A stretch of 20,597 nucleotides of DNA from Synura sp. LO234KE (lineage: Eukaryota > Sar > Synurophyceae > Synurales > Mallomonadaceae), in NCBI GenBank assembly GCA_015143735.1, contig VKHC01000078.1, positions 1-20,597 of the forward strand, given 5' to 3'. A program made the translations under genes and the position numbers. Position 1 is the first letter of the stretch. Every line of letters starts with the position of its first letter. Shown here piece by piece: positions 11,901-20,597 of the stretch. The notes under the pieces were generated by a model. The model ran no database searches. It was not told the origin of the DNA and saw nothing but the letters and a program-made list of their open reading frames with translations.

Positions 11901-14900
11901 GATGATCGCCTTGCGCATATTGTCCCTCACAGCTGTGAGCATCGCATCTTTCACCTCCACCATCCACGTCTCGATATTCTTGTTGTTTGGGTCCACAGGA
12001 AGGACGAAAGGGACGCGCTCGCCTTCTGGACTAACCATTCCTGTGATGGTCAAGTCATGCTGGAAGTCCACACCTTTAATTCCTTCAAAACACTTCCTAA
12101 GATGTGGTTGTACGCGTAACGGATCTTTGGTTTCTGAAAGGATCTCGAGCAGTTCGTCGTTAGACAAGAAGTAAAAGCGGGAGAAGCCTGCGCGCTTTGT
12201 CTCTAGGTAGTCCGCAAGGCCTTTCTGCACCATTTCCAGTAGTTTATTGCCTTCTTTGAATCGGTCAAGAAGACGAACATCATCGCAGAAACGAATAGCA
12301 AGCACTCCTTTTTTCGCCCCGGCCATCGTCTGTCTCCAATACTTGTCTACCGTGGCGAATCGCTTTCCTTCTTGCGGTAACTGCTTATTGATATCAGGAG
12401 AGTCGAAGATCGGCTGTAAGTACAGCCAGTTCCGCTGTAACTGTATCCACTCGTCCACCACCTCGGACACGGTCTGCAACGTCGCATTCCACTTGTCAAT
12501 ACGCTCATCAAACGGCCCCTTGAACGCGGAGAAAGCCATGGCTTGTGTCATAGTGATATGTTCATCCAACAGACTCATATACTCATCGATGCCCTTCAAG
12601 ATAAACGTGCCCGTCTCTCGGTACGACTCGATAATCAGCTGCACCTGCTCCCACGCCTTGACCATCTTATCGAGCGCTGTCTCGATACCGAACTCTTTTC
12701 CAGCCTTCTCTGAGACCTTCTCCACCTCGGACATATGGGCCACCAGTCCCAAGTCACACAGGGCCTGAAGTGTCAGTTTGGACTTATCCGCAGGAATCCT
12801 CACCCCAACCTTCTCGCACAAGTCTTGCCAGTGCCGGTCCCTCATACCTGGGTTGCGCAGAGCAATTATCAACGGCACTTTCGGTCGGAAGACGTCCACC
12901 TCGCCCTTCACCTCCACTGCTATATCGTGACACTTGGTCAGATTCAAACGCTCGAACGCTTTCGAAGACTTGTTCAGGTTTCGCAGTAATACGCCCACAG
13001 TATTCTCCACCAGATCCGCGTCCAGTGCAATAAATGAGCCATTGGTCCAGTTCTCCTTATTCGAGAACCACTTCTCAGCGCAGTCCCACAGGTCATAGAA
13101 AGGCTCGAAGGTCTTATTCAACTCCGACAATTCCGCATACTCTGTCACAGGGACATTGAACAGTGTCTCACGAGAATTGAACTGTTTCGCTTTCTCTTCC
13201 GCAGCCGCAAGCGCTTTCTTCAACCGACGAACAATCTCGGCGTTCTGCGTGGACTGCGACAACTTCACCATATCCTTCAACTTCGCCACTTCAATCTGCA
13301 GCCCTTGCACTTCCTGTGAGAAGTCCTCCTGCTCCTCGTCCATGGTGCGCTTGAACTGATTCTCTAATATGCGCAAAATGCGGTCCTGCTTCGTGAGCTC
13401 CAAATTCATCTTCAACGGCCAACGGAAGACCTCCCATTTCATGTCCAACACGTCCAGTGACACCTGCCACTTCGCTGCTTCAATATAGGAGAAGTGGATT
13501 TCGTTCTGGGCAATGCGGTCGCCAAGCGCCTCCACCACACCTGGAAGAGTCACCAAATACTCCCGCAGTTCTGTCAACTGCTCGATGGTCGTCGGAGACA
13601 CTGTGATACGGTCGTACATCAAACGGAACTCTCGTATCACCGACTCCGCGTACTCTTTGGCCTTGCGCTCGAGCAGCTCGAATAACTTCGACGAGATCGT
13701 CCTGTGTTTATTCGACAGCATATTCTTAACCATTTTACAGTCCACCATAACGATACCCAGATTGATAGAACTGGGTAGCGCGTGATACACCAATTCCGCA
13801 TCTTTGGCGTGTTTCTTCGCCAAATGGGCCAGTTCCTGGATGTTCACGAGATTGTCCCCCGGACAGTACTTCTTCTCCGCGTCGGCAGCGTACTGCTTCA
13901 CATCGATGGAGAAGAGCTCTTGAAACGGCTGAAGGGAATCGCGATAGGTGTGCATAGGAGAGAGGGCGGCGCGTAAGGCCTCGGTTAGGCTCGAGCGCAC
14001 GGTGTCTACCCAGTCCTCTGCGGAGTGCGGCACGTGGATGACCGGGTCATGGCTCCAAAACAACATCTTCATCACGCGGCGTTCTACTTTCACAATTCCT
14101 TTTAGAATCTGAAACACTTGCTCAAACGGAGTCATCATTGCGTCGAACAAGGCCTCTGGAGACGCCGTGTATAAGAAATGCGGGGGAGTATCTGCCGTCG
14201 CCACCGACTGGTACTTCAAGTCCACGATAAACAACGGGAATTTCCCACCCTTCACCTCCACGTTGTCGTAGTTGATCACTGTGACGCGCTCGGGGCGATA
14301 CCTCGTCAGCGCAGTCGCGTACTCCGCCACGTTCCGCAACAGCATATTTCGTATGGTATCCTCCATCATAAAATTCACACGGAACAAGAACTTCCGGAGC
14401 TTCGAGAAACTGTAGACTTCTAAATTCGACTCTTCGATGTTGAACCAGCCTTTCTTAACTTCCTTTAGGTTGAGACGAATGGATTGGGTGATGCTATTCA
14501 CCCAGACCTCTCGGATATTTTGAGTGAGACTCGCCGCAGCCGCCTGTTGATTCAATGTGAACTCTTCCATACGGACCACTTTCTCCGGCACTGCGAAAAA
14601 GTTTCCTTTCTCTAAATTATAATTCTCGTTTTGCATATGGGCGATGATGCGAATCGCCTCCGGTCGATTCCATAACGAACTGAATTTGAATCCTTGTACT
14701 TTCTCCGGGAAATTGTATTCGGGTATCGCATACCCTCCAATCGCACTTTTGCGCGTCGTGGCATCCCCCTCCAACAACGTTGGGTCTACACTGTAGGAAT
14801 GAACCAACTCAATCTCCTTCAGGTTATGCCTCAGTTTATTGGCCAGAGTAAGCATGTTCAGAGTGCGCATGTGGTTGAGGTTGTATTGTTGGATGATACT

Positions 14901-15837
14901 TGAGGTGTCCAACAAACTGTTATTTCGCAGAGCCACCATATTGACAGCACTAGATATTATTCGAGTGGTCTGCTCTGTATCCAATCCCTTCAAGTCGTCT
15001 ACCGGCATACAATCTACGTATAGATTTAGAGCCATGGTCGCTGTTTGAAGCTTTTTCCTATTGATGGTGTCCCGGAGTCTATTGCAGTAGTTTATAGGAT
15101 CTTCAGCATCGAAACAAATGAATAACCTCTCCAGAGAAATAGAGGAATGATCGAATTCAGACTTCTGCTCATCATCCACAAACTTCAATTCGTCTTCCTC
15201 GAATGCTGGAAGTGGGTCGTCATATATTACGTCAAAGGTTTCTCCGTTAAATAATTTTACGTGCGCGTTCGCCCATATTATCCGAACTTCCTCTTCCACG
15301 GTAAACGTTCTCATAACTCGAGCCGGTAATCCGACTGGAAGAGAGCAATCGATCAAGTCGCTCCATTGTGATATCGGCCTATTCTCATAATCGGTGTTAT
15401 CGAAAAGGACAAGTGGGATGGAATCAAAAGGATTTTTGTCTTTTTTGTTATAGAGCTTCCTTAAATATTCTATTGTTCCGTTATCAATTAATTTCTGCAT
15501 TAAGTCCACCGCCTTATATTCGCGCTTTTTCCTTTCAACTTCAATTCTTCGCGGAACGTGACCTTGTCGACTTTTATGCGGAGAAAAAACTGAAGAAAAG
15601 GAATCAAAGAATTAAAATTATTAGTTCACCACGACTACCTTTAGGTTCTACAGTATCTAACATCGGATTATGTCTTGAGGTTGCCCCGAACTTATGATTT
15701 ACTTTAGAATTTGCGTTCTTAACCACTCGACGAACCTTGGGGGCCAGAAAAGCTCCTCGAGGTGGCACTTGAGATGAAACATTATCACGTATCGATGATG
15801 AATTTTCTTCTTCGTTCGAAATCATTGAATTATCCAT
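2997..15837 (-). CDS. DNAH1: Axonemal dynein heavy chain, DNAH1 type (inner arm)
   Basis: This is an ATP-driven minus-end-directed microtubule motor of the inner dynein arms, acting in motile cilia or sperm flagella. Exons are 15837-15639, 15589-11281, 11165-10883, 10785-10048 and 9920-2997. They join in phase to 4150 residues (human DNAH1 is about 4265). Order: variable N-terminus; tail with [15 protein letters not shown] (about residues 77-91) and LYVDCMP; linker with LRNPGM near 976; AAA1 P-loop GPAGTGKT 1468-1475 and FDEFN 1519-1523; AAA2 GPTCGGKS 1749-1756; AAA3 GPTGTGKT 2099-2106; AAA4 GVGGSGRQS 2447-2455; stalk coiled coils about 2680-2790 and 2910-2990 around the microtubule-binding tip; AAA5, AAA6 and a C-terminal domain with [12 protein letters not shown]. 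The N-terminal block, AMTMMFE-like AAA2 end, [17 protein letters not shown] and LLPQQNR near the C-terminus match DNAH1 better than DNAH3/7/12, as recalled from the families. I see no frameshift or stop. I chose the ATG at 15835-15837 because it opens the only frame that splices in phase into the conserved tail. Confidence 0.92.
9921..10047 (-). other. Dynein intron 4, 127 bp, phase 0
   Basis: The donor is GAG|GTTCGT (weak) and the acceptor is TTCCCTTCAG|AAC. It joins ...DAIWIE to NMNTVLDDN, exactly restoring the sequence conserved in axonemal dyneins at the end of AAA2. The protein junction supports the weak donor. Confidence 0.8.
10786..10882 (-). other. Dynein intron 3, 97 bp, phase 0
   Basis: The donor is GAT|GTAAGT (consensus) and the acceptor is TTGTATACAG|TAC. 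It joins AMMVPD to [14 protein letters not shown], the conserved end of AAA1. Confidence 0.88.
11166..11280 (-). other. Dynein intron 2, 115 bp, phase 2
   Basis: The donor is GCGAT|GTAAGA and the acceptor is TTTATAATAG|GGGGAAG. It splits the Met codon of LDYMAM-GKFFKGL between the AAA1 Walker A and Walker B motifs. Only this acceptor restores the conserved [20 protein letters not shown] frame. Confidence 0.88.
15590..15638 (-). other. Dynein intron 1, 49 bp, phase 1
   Basis: The donor is CCTAAAG|GTAGTC and the acceptor is CCTTTTCTTCAG|TTTTT, with CTAATAAT as a possible branch site. Splicing gives [19 protein letters not shown], which runs into the conserved DNAH1 tail motif. This is the shortest intron in the window. 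Confidence 0.78.
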
Positions 15838-15930
15838 TGGTAACAGAGGCCAATTTTAGTATGAATGTGTTGAAATGTTGAAACGGATCCAGTTTCGTGA
15901 GCGGTCACGTTGTAGGTGAAAATTTTTAAA
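15838..15930. promoter_or_regulatory. Putative bidirectional promoter between DNAH1 and a small gene
   Basis: Only 93 bp separate the two divergent ATG codons, so both 5' UTRs and the core promoters must lie in or overlap this gap. No TATA box is obvious for either direction. GTTACC, a half-site like the RFX X-box of ciliary genes, sits at the dynein start (minus strand, about 15838-15843), but the second half is a poor match. Confidence 0.5.
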
Positions 15931-16269
15931 ATGGCAACAAACGATGATATCACCACTCCAGTAAGCAATACCGATTCGGATAAAATTATTGTAAAAAATA
16001 TTCAAGAGCTAAAAAGATCACCTAAGCGGGAACATGTTCAAAGCATAGCTGATGCTTTTCGTTCGTTTAACACCGGGCACTTGAAAATTGATCGCAATTT
16101 GACGAAGTTTACGGTTGCAAATGATTCTCTTGACGCAGTGACTGAGAATACGAAAGCTTCAACTATTGCTGATATATTTAGTGAAGAAATAGAATGCCTA
16201 CGCTCTGATCCTAGCTTCACTGGATCTCAAAACCAAATTGAATATTTAATTGACATCCTATCATTGTAA
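15931..16269 (+). CDS. Small conserved-looking protein, 112 residues; function not recognised
   Basis: A single-exon frame from ATG at 15931 (context TTTAAAATGG, favourable: A at -3, G at +4) to TAA at 16267-16269. The product is acidic to neutral and soluble, with no signal peptide or membrane segment. The N-terminal half is polar and low in structure (residues about 1-35). The C-terminal end reads ADIFSEEIECLRSDPSFT and then IEYLIDIL. That ending faintly resembles the C-terminal region of ribosome-assembly protein 3 (Rsa3), where a helix with paired acidic residues is followed by a short hydrophobic helix. This is a weak pattern resemblance only. It is divergently paired with the dynein across 93 bp, which suggests shared promoter DNA but not necessarily shared function. 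An ATTAAA follows 8 bp after the stop. Good start context, a plausible 3' signal and balanced composition favour a real gene. Confidence 0.62.
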   Translation: MATNDDITTPVSNTDSDKIIVKNIQELKRSPKREHVQSIADAFRSFNTGHLKIDRNLTKFTVANDSLDAVTENTKASTIADIFSEEIECLRSDPSFTGSQNQIEYLIDILSL

Positions 16270-16277
16270 TTTACGAT

Positions 16278-16283
16278 ATTAAA
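16278..16283 (+). promoter_or_regulatory. Possible poly(A) signal ATTAAA
   Basis: ATTAAA lies just after the stop of the small plus-strand gene. If used, the 3' UTR would be only about 25-30 bp, which is short but possible in a compact gene. Chance occurrence in AT-rich DNA cannot be excluded. Confidence 0.4.
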
Positions 16284-16734
16284 ACTTTAAAATTCACGTA
16301 AATGGAGACACTTAGGCGCTTCAATTAATAATATCAATTTTTCATGGGGCGAGAGTCAACATTATTCCAGTTTACTTGAAATATGAATGATCCTTTTGCG
16401 AAATAGGAGAACACGCAGGCTGAAAATGCTTTTTTGTATAATTTTATGGTAAATTTTTACTATGTTATATTACCGATATCTTGGTAAATTTACTATCGGT
16501 TGGCGAAAAAATTGACTAATAAATTACGTTAAATAACAGCACTAAGCTAAGTTTGCATTTGTTTGTTTCCATGAATTATTTCATTCAGCGTATTCAAAGT
16601 AGAGGGAGAACTGTGTCAGAATGATAAGGCTAGCCCCCTAATTAGTGAATCACATTCTTCTATTTTTTAGCACTTATGCGCAAACGACAGACGTTGAAAC
16701 GTAACATCATAACTAGCGCTGAGTTGCATAAACA
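16284..16734. other. AT-rich intergenic interval
   Basis: I see no gene, RNA gene or repeat I can support here. The sequence is AT-rich with runs such as TTGGTAAATTTACTATCGG and frequent stops in all frames. Confidence 0.6.
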
Positions 16735-17400
16735 GCACCCGAAGTGTACCAAGGGACGATTCCCAGCATTACTGAGTAGAGGGAACTAAGATACTTTACT
16801 ACTACGCGCGCACTGCTAGCACAAGGTAGCGCGACTAATCTCTTATCGCCTGCTATTAAGGTCCCTACTATTGGCTGGACGACCACCACTCATTAGTAGC
16901 AAGAACAGGCGGGGGCACAGACACTCGCACGAAACAAAAGTCAAATGCATGGAAAGACTCAAAAACTTCCTCCTAGGAGGCGGTTGACGAGGGTTGAAAG
17001 GAGGATGAGGCTCGTCCGAAAGAGGGGGCTACCGGGGCGGGCGGAGCGAGCAATCGTTTCGTCGTTTAGGAGGGAAGATCGGTCGGCTGATTGTAGCTAC
17101 GGCCTGCCAGCGCGTTCCTCAGAGCTGTTGGAATCGAGTTGAGCAAGGGCCCATGAAATAGAATTATTCAGGAGATGTGTAAAGTTTTTCAGGCAGGAGT
17201 CAAGACAGAAATGCTTATTGTCTTGATTTGCTAGGCCATCATCGCTTCGTTTTTTTGCTTCATGGCGAATGGAGTGGGTATCGAAAAAGCGCTTTATGCA
17301 ATAATCACTATCCGAGATGATGTTATAATTAGGCTGCCGGCCTGAAGCAGATGAGCGTGGATTGTTTTGAATCCTATGAGGGGTGTGCCCGTATTATTCA
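16735..17400 (-). pseudogene. Second, more decayed RNase H retroelement remnant (copy 2)
   Basis: Read on the minus strand, NYNIISDSDYCIKRFF at about 17285-17333 lines up with CYNIVTDSEYCVKLFA of copy 1. The following AT-rich block (AATAGAATTATT..., CTTATTGTCTTGA) tracks copy 1 base by base in places. GAACAGGCGGGGGCACAGACAC (about 16902-16923) parallels GAACAGGGAGGGCAGACAC (about 1892-1910). The element 3' end TGTACCAAGGGACGATTCCC through GAGTAGAGGGAAC (16745-16785) parallels 1797-1834. Frameshifts and stops break the frame, and the WTPAHTN block is not recognisable. Same orientation as copy 1, and much older or from a different subfamily. Confidence 0.5.
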
Positions 17401-17402
17401 TA

Positions 17403-17421
17403 GGGTGGACTGCGTCCACCC
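17403..17421. repeat. Perfect hairpin-forming inverted repeat
   Basis: GGGTGGAC, loop TGC, GTCCACCC: perfect eight-base arms with a three-base loop. It lies just 5' (on the minus strand) of the recognisable RNase H sequence of copy 2. I assign no known function. Confidence 0.6.
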
Positions 17422-17546
17422 GATCCCGACTGCGAGAGGACGGACGCCACGACCGGGCCCCAGAGTTCTCATGTCTGACGATCTTATAGTAAATTAGAAT
17501 GAGTTTTGGACAAGTTAGTAAGAAAGATTACAGTGAGAGAAACGTG

Positions 17547-17645
17547 CCCCAACCTTAGGAATCACTGTTCTATGTACCAAAAGGCAACGCCAACAGTTAC
17601 CAAGTAGGAGTGAGCTCCAATTCTCTTCACCTGGAGAGCCTACGG
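17547..17645 (-). repeat. Third copy of the retroelement 3' end (fragment)
   Basis: CCCCAACC (17547-17554), then TCTATGTACCAA (17569-17580), then AAGTAGGAGTGAGCT and CACCTGGAGAGCCTACGGTA follow the same order as CCCCAACC (1759-1766), TCTATGTACCAA, GAGTAGAGGGAAAC and ACACCCGGGAGAG...CCTACGAGG in copy 1. Only the 3' terminal piece is recognisable. It sits immediately upstream (by element orientation) of copy 2, so two truncated insertions lie in a row. Confidence 0.4.
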
Positions 17646-19026
17646 TAAAACGCGACAATGTTCCCTGCTAGATATAGGGGGGACGCGTGCGTACAGGCGG
17701 TCCACGTTTTATATATGGGCGCAGGAGAGGTTTGGCGGGTGAACAAGTTTTGAATGTGCTGAAGTCACGTCCCCTAAACTTACTACATGCAAAGTGCGTC
17801 AGGCAGGCTTTTTGACGCTCTAAAAATATTGCCTTTGACCGATGAACCGATCATTCGCTTACTTAGCGCAGCGAAATCCTCTAAGTTGTGTAACAATTTG
17901 TTAGTGCATACCGCTGTTGTTGTTATTCACCGAATCGCTGATTGGGAAATTCAATATGGGTCTACCAGATAGCGTCTCGGCGCCTTTAGATAAGCTCAGG
18001 CCAGATGTCTGAATTAGTAACGTAAGAAAAAAAGTATCCCAAAAACGTGGAGACACTCATACGTGATGAGCGTTCAGTTTCAATTTTATTACACTATTTT
18101 GAATTCTCAAGTTAAAACTAGAAATACGATATCTCAATATGCAGTGCACGAAACTAGGTAAAATAATGCATTTCCGATTTAGAAAAAATTGAATTAACGC
18201 CATTTCCCAGTAATTAGAAGTAATTGTGACTCTGAGCCTCTTGGATTTCAAATTCCAACAGAAATTGCAATATAAAAATCAGCCCCACTATTTTGGAACC
18301 GCCGTCAATCAACGGCAATATGTTGCCAACATTTTTCAGGTACCCTACAAGTCATGCCCCCAGCACTTTGCACGGTCCTCGAAATGCACGTCTGACGCAG
18401 ATATGGCACCCTCGGAACTTACAGCCTTTGGAAACACTTCAAGCAGCTGCCCGGTAGACCGGTCTGATAGTATGGCCCCTAGCCTGTGATAAGACTCTAA
18501 AGCTCGTGACACTTGCCTGTGCGGCGCTGCTCCTTTACGTAATTTACTGTTCATTACCCGAACTCACGTACGTCGCTCCGACGCCCTCCTCTATGGTTCG
18601 CGTGTCTGTAACACCACACTCTACAACGTATGCACCATTCCGCCTGCATACACCTGCCCACCATTCACAAACAAGTCATACTACGCGTTAACCGCCCTCT
18701 TACTTCATCTCGGAATAAAATCATGATTTCCTTTCTGGTCGACCTATATCATCTGTCTAAATGTAAAGGAGACATGAAGAAGTGGGAGTAGAACAGCTGC
18801 ACGCAAGTGTACCACACCAACAATTTGGTGAGAAATAATTCAACACAAAAATAGTACAGCTAGAAAGGTGCAACATTAGATTATTGAACAGATCTGCCAG
18901 CACCATCACGCACCAGCTGATTAGTAAGAATGATTAAGAAGGAGATATTAGTGAGTGGAACTTGCTACAGTGCCTAGCGTGACCTCAAAGCCTGACGAGT
19001 GCCACTGCCTCGCGGTTTGACTGTAG
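17646..19026. other. Gene-free interval with short unexplained frames
   Basis: I support no gene here. Two short frames look slightly protein-like but match nothing I know: 17787-17972 (+), 61 residues from an ATG, and 18345-18554 (-), 69 residues. The second is preceded on the same strand by another open stretch ending at a stop near 18547. They could be decayed mobile-element code. Confidence 0.4.
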
Positions 19027-19100
19027 TGACCCCAACCAGAATGAATTATAAATTGTGTAGCTTAGATAGAACACTACTGTACCAACCACAGTAAGACTCA
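19027..19100 (-). repeat. Possible fourth fragment of the retroelement 3' end
   Basis: TGACCCCAACCA (19027-19038) is identical over 12 bases to 1757-1768 in copy 1, and CTGTACCAACCACAG follows 40 bp later, where copy 1 has ATGTACCAAG after 28 bp. The order of the two blocks is conserved but the spacing and the rest are not, so chance is possible. Confidence 0.22.
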
Positions 19101-20236
19101 ACCCAACTATTTCACAGGAAAATGAATTTAGCTACCTCACGAACAAAAGTAGCAAACCAGCAACACCAGGTCACTACAGGCCCTACTTAGTAGTAGAGGA
19201 AATTACTTTTTGAGCAAAAGTACAATGATTCTGCAGCAGTGCTATCGGCGACTTCAAGCCTTCGTAGTTTTTAAAAATACTTGGTCTCGCCAGTTAGTCC
19301 ACAACAATCGCGAGACAAGCAGATTGCTGGACTTCTACACTAGTGATAACCACAATAAATCCCACTTAGAACAGAGGAGTTCCAGAAAGGTTGGCGCGCA
19401 TTAGGCAAAAAAATGAATGTTGAAAAGATCATTAAAACACTTTTGCTCTCCTCGGTGGCACATCGGTCTATCACGGCGGTATCGCAATGACTGCAGACCA
19501 ACTGGTCCATTTCGCCAGTGTAGTAACACCTCTTTCCAATCACCAAGCAACTGTCTTCCTCAGCAGAGATATTCTAACCTATGGAGCTTCAGATTCGTCT
19601 AGCAGCCGCTGCATCTATTTAGACTATTCTTGACGCCGTACATCTCTGCCTTGAAAATATTTGCATGGCTGGAGTGCTTCCAGACCATTGTTTTTAAGAC
19701 AGGGGATGGCTCTATTTATAGCTTCCCACTATGACGTTCTCGACGTGCTGGAAGAAGTTACAAGTCAGGGAGCCCCTTATTGGTATAAGTTCGGCTTACG
19801 GTAGTGAAGGAAAGTGCCTGCTGAGAAGCAGACTCTAGTCTCCCCCCCCCCCAAAGGGGGATTTCTGACGTGTCTGCGGTAAAGACCTTGGAATTCTCGA
19901 CGAAGTCATTGGAGATAAGGGCAGGCTTCCCCGTTTGAACTTGGTGACCCTTGAGAAGTCTCCGCTTGTGGGCCCGATGAAGTCCCTTGGAAGCGCAATA
20001 GGCCAAGAAGCACCCTCTTCAAGGTTTACGACCATGATCACCTGATAACATTCCTTGCTTAAGCTTGCTTAGAGCGTTAAATGATCATAGCTAATTCATG
20101 GATATTAAACTCACTCTATCCTACGCTCCTCTCCACTTGATTTTCTTTCGAAAATAGTGTTCTAGACAATTGTCTAATGGCTATCATCCTAAGGTAGCTG
20201 ATTGGCTTCCCTCGAATTAACTACTAGGCGTTCACC
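19101..20236. other. Gene-free interval with a poly-C tract
   Basis: I see no supported gene. 19842-19852 is a run of 11 C, followed by AAA and five G, giving a short CCCCC-AAA-GGGGG hairpin. Overlapping minus-strand frames at 19758-20041 in two different phases flank the tract. They may be one old coding remnant split by a frameshift, but I recognise no family in them. Confidence 0.4.
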
Positions 20237-20530
20237 TTGCTGATTTATCACGGATATGATAAAAACAAAAAAACTATCGTAATATCTTTTTACTACATTC
20301 ATTTTGGTACTGCTTTTACATTCTCGCTGTTTTGTGATAAATATGGAACCCCGGCGTCACCAATCTTATTGATGTTGTCAACCCTATCGTTTGCTATGCC
20401 GGTGCGAATAGAAGAAACCTTATTTGCGCCGGGTCCTCAGCTACCACCAGCAACAGTATGCTTAGAAGAATTCGGGGAGAATTCAGTAAATACTTATAGC
20501 GAAAATAATATATTGTCGTCAAGAAAATGA
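20237..20530 (+). other. Unassigned open frame, possibly a terminal exon
   Basis: A 97-codon open stretch ends at a TGA at 20528-20530. Its first codon is TTG; the first in-frame ATG is near 20371. It includes a hydrophobic run (YYIHFGTAFTFSLF) and a polar end (PQLPPATVCLEEFGENSVN). It could be the last exon of a plus-strand gene or just open intergenic DNA. No acceptor stands out and no family is recognised, so I do not call it a CDS. Confidence 0.2.
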
Positions 20531-20597
20531 AGTTTTATCAGTACTTAATTATTTTGAGTCAGCATCTACGATGATGTGGTTGTGTAAAACAGACAGG

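Noticed and set aside
3000-15500. Many plus-strand and off-frame open stretches of 60-173 codons over the dynein gene
   Set aside because: They are antisense or out-of-frame shadows of a strongly conserved 4150-residue coding sequence, with no family motifs and mostly non-ATG or poor starts.
15509-15509. A start of the dynein at this position (VDLMQKL...)
   Set aside because: The codon is GTG, and the frame continues upstream through a conserved DNAH1 motif to an acceptor at 15590 and a first exon beginning at 15837.
15916-15930. An earlier start for the small plus-strand gene
   Set aside because: The codon is GTG; the ATG at 15931 has a good context, so the protein is 112 and not 117 residues.
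17004-17021. Hammerhead-ribozyme-like core (GATGAG...CCGAAAG)
   Set aside because: The stem II pairing, the full CUGANGA core and a cleavage-site stem are not present; it is likely a chance match in GC-rich sequence.
16945-17142. Plus-strand Arg-rich 65-codon frame
   Set aside because: It is antisense to the decayed RNase H element and its composition comes from the GC-rich tail region of that element.
18992-19020. CTGACGA as another possible ribozyme core
   Set aside because: No GAAA and no pairing stems follow.
1-20597. Bacterial-type features: operons, CRISPR arrays, insertion sequences, Shine-Dalgarno sites, phage genes
   Set aside because: The window is clearly eukaryotic (spliced axonemal dynein, poly(A)-type ends). 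No direct-repeat array or prokaryotic gene was seen.

Overview
This is eukaryotic nuclear DNA. It contains one very large axonemal dynein heavy-chain gene broken by spliceosomal introns (GT-AG, pyrimidine-rich acceptors, one TACTAAT-type branch site). Such a gene requires an organism with motile cilia or flagella. Introns are short (49-127 bp) and few, and the flanking DNA is AT-rich, gene-poor and littered with decayed repeats. An animal fits best, because the protein resembles animal DNAH1 along its whole length. A small-intron flagellate or zoosporic lineage cannot be excluded from sequence alone.

Layout. Positions 1-524 (+) hold the last exons of an unrecognised gene with one hydrophobic segment and a charged C-terminal tail. 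Positions 525-2996 are mostly non-coding, with two possible SINE-like copies (about 640-960 and 1260-1480) and a dead retroelement 3' end carrying an RNase H domain (about 1757-2520, minus strand). Positions 2997-15837 (minus) are the complete DNAH1-type inner-arm dynein heavy chain. I reconstruct it as five exons and 4150 residues, all phases consistent, with AAA1-AAA6, stalk and C-terminal domain present. Positions 15838-15930 are a 93-bp gap shared head-to-head with a small plus-strand gene of 112 residues (15931-16269). Positions 16284-20597 contain no gene I can support. They do hold a second, more decayed copy of the same RNase H element (about 16735-17400), one or two further 3'-end fragments (17547-17645 and 19027-19100), and some low-confidence ORFs.

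How the parts relate. The dynein and the small gene probably share a bidirectional promoter. The dynein would act in the inner dynein arms of the axoneme. No operon-like or defence-system logic is visible. The most interesting points are the nearly intronless dynein gene, with three of its four introns packed between AAA1 and AAA2, and the family of RNase H retroelement remnants with a recognisable shared 3' end on both sides of the gene.
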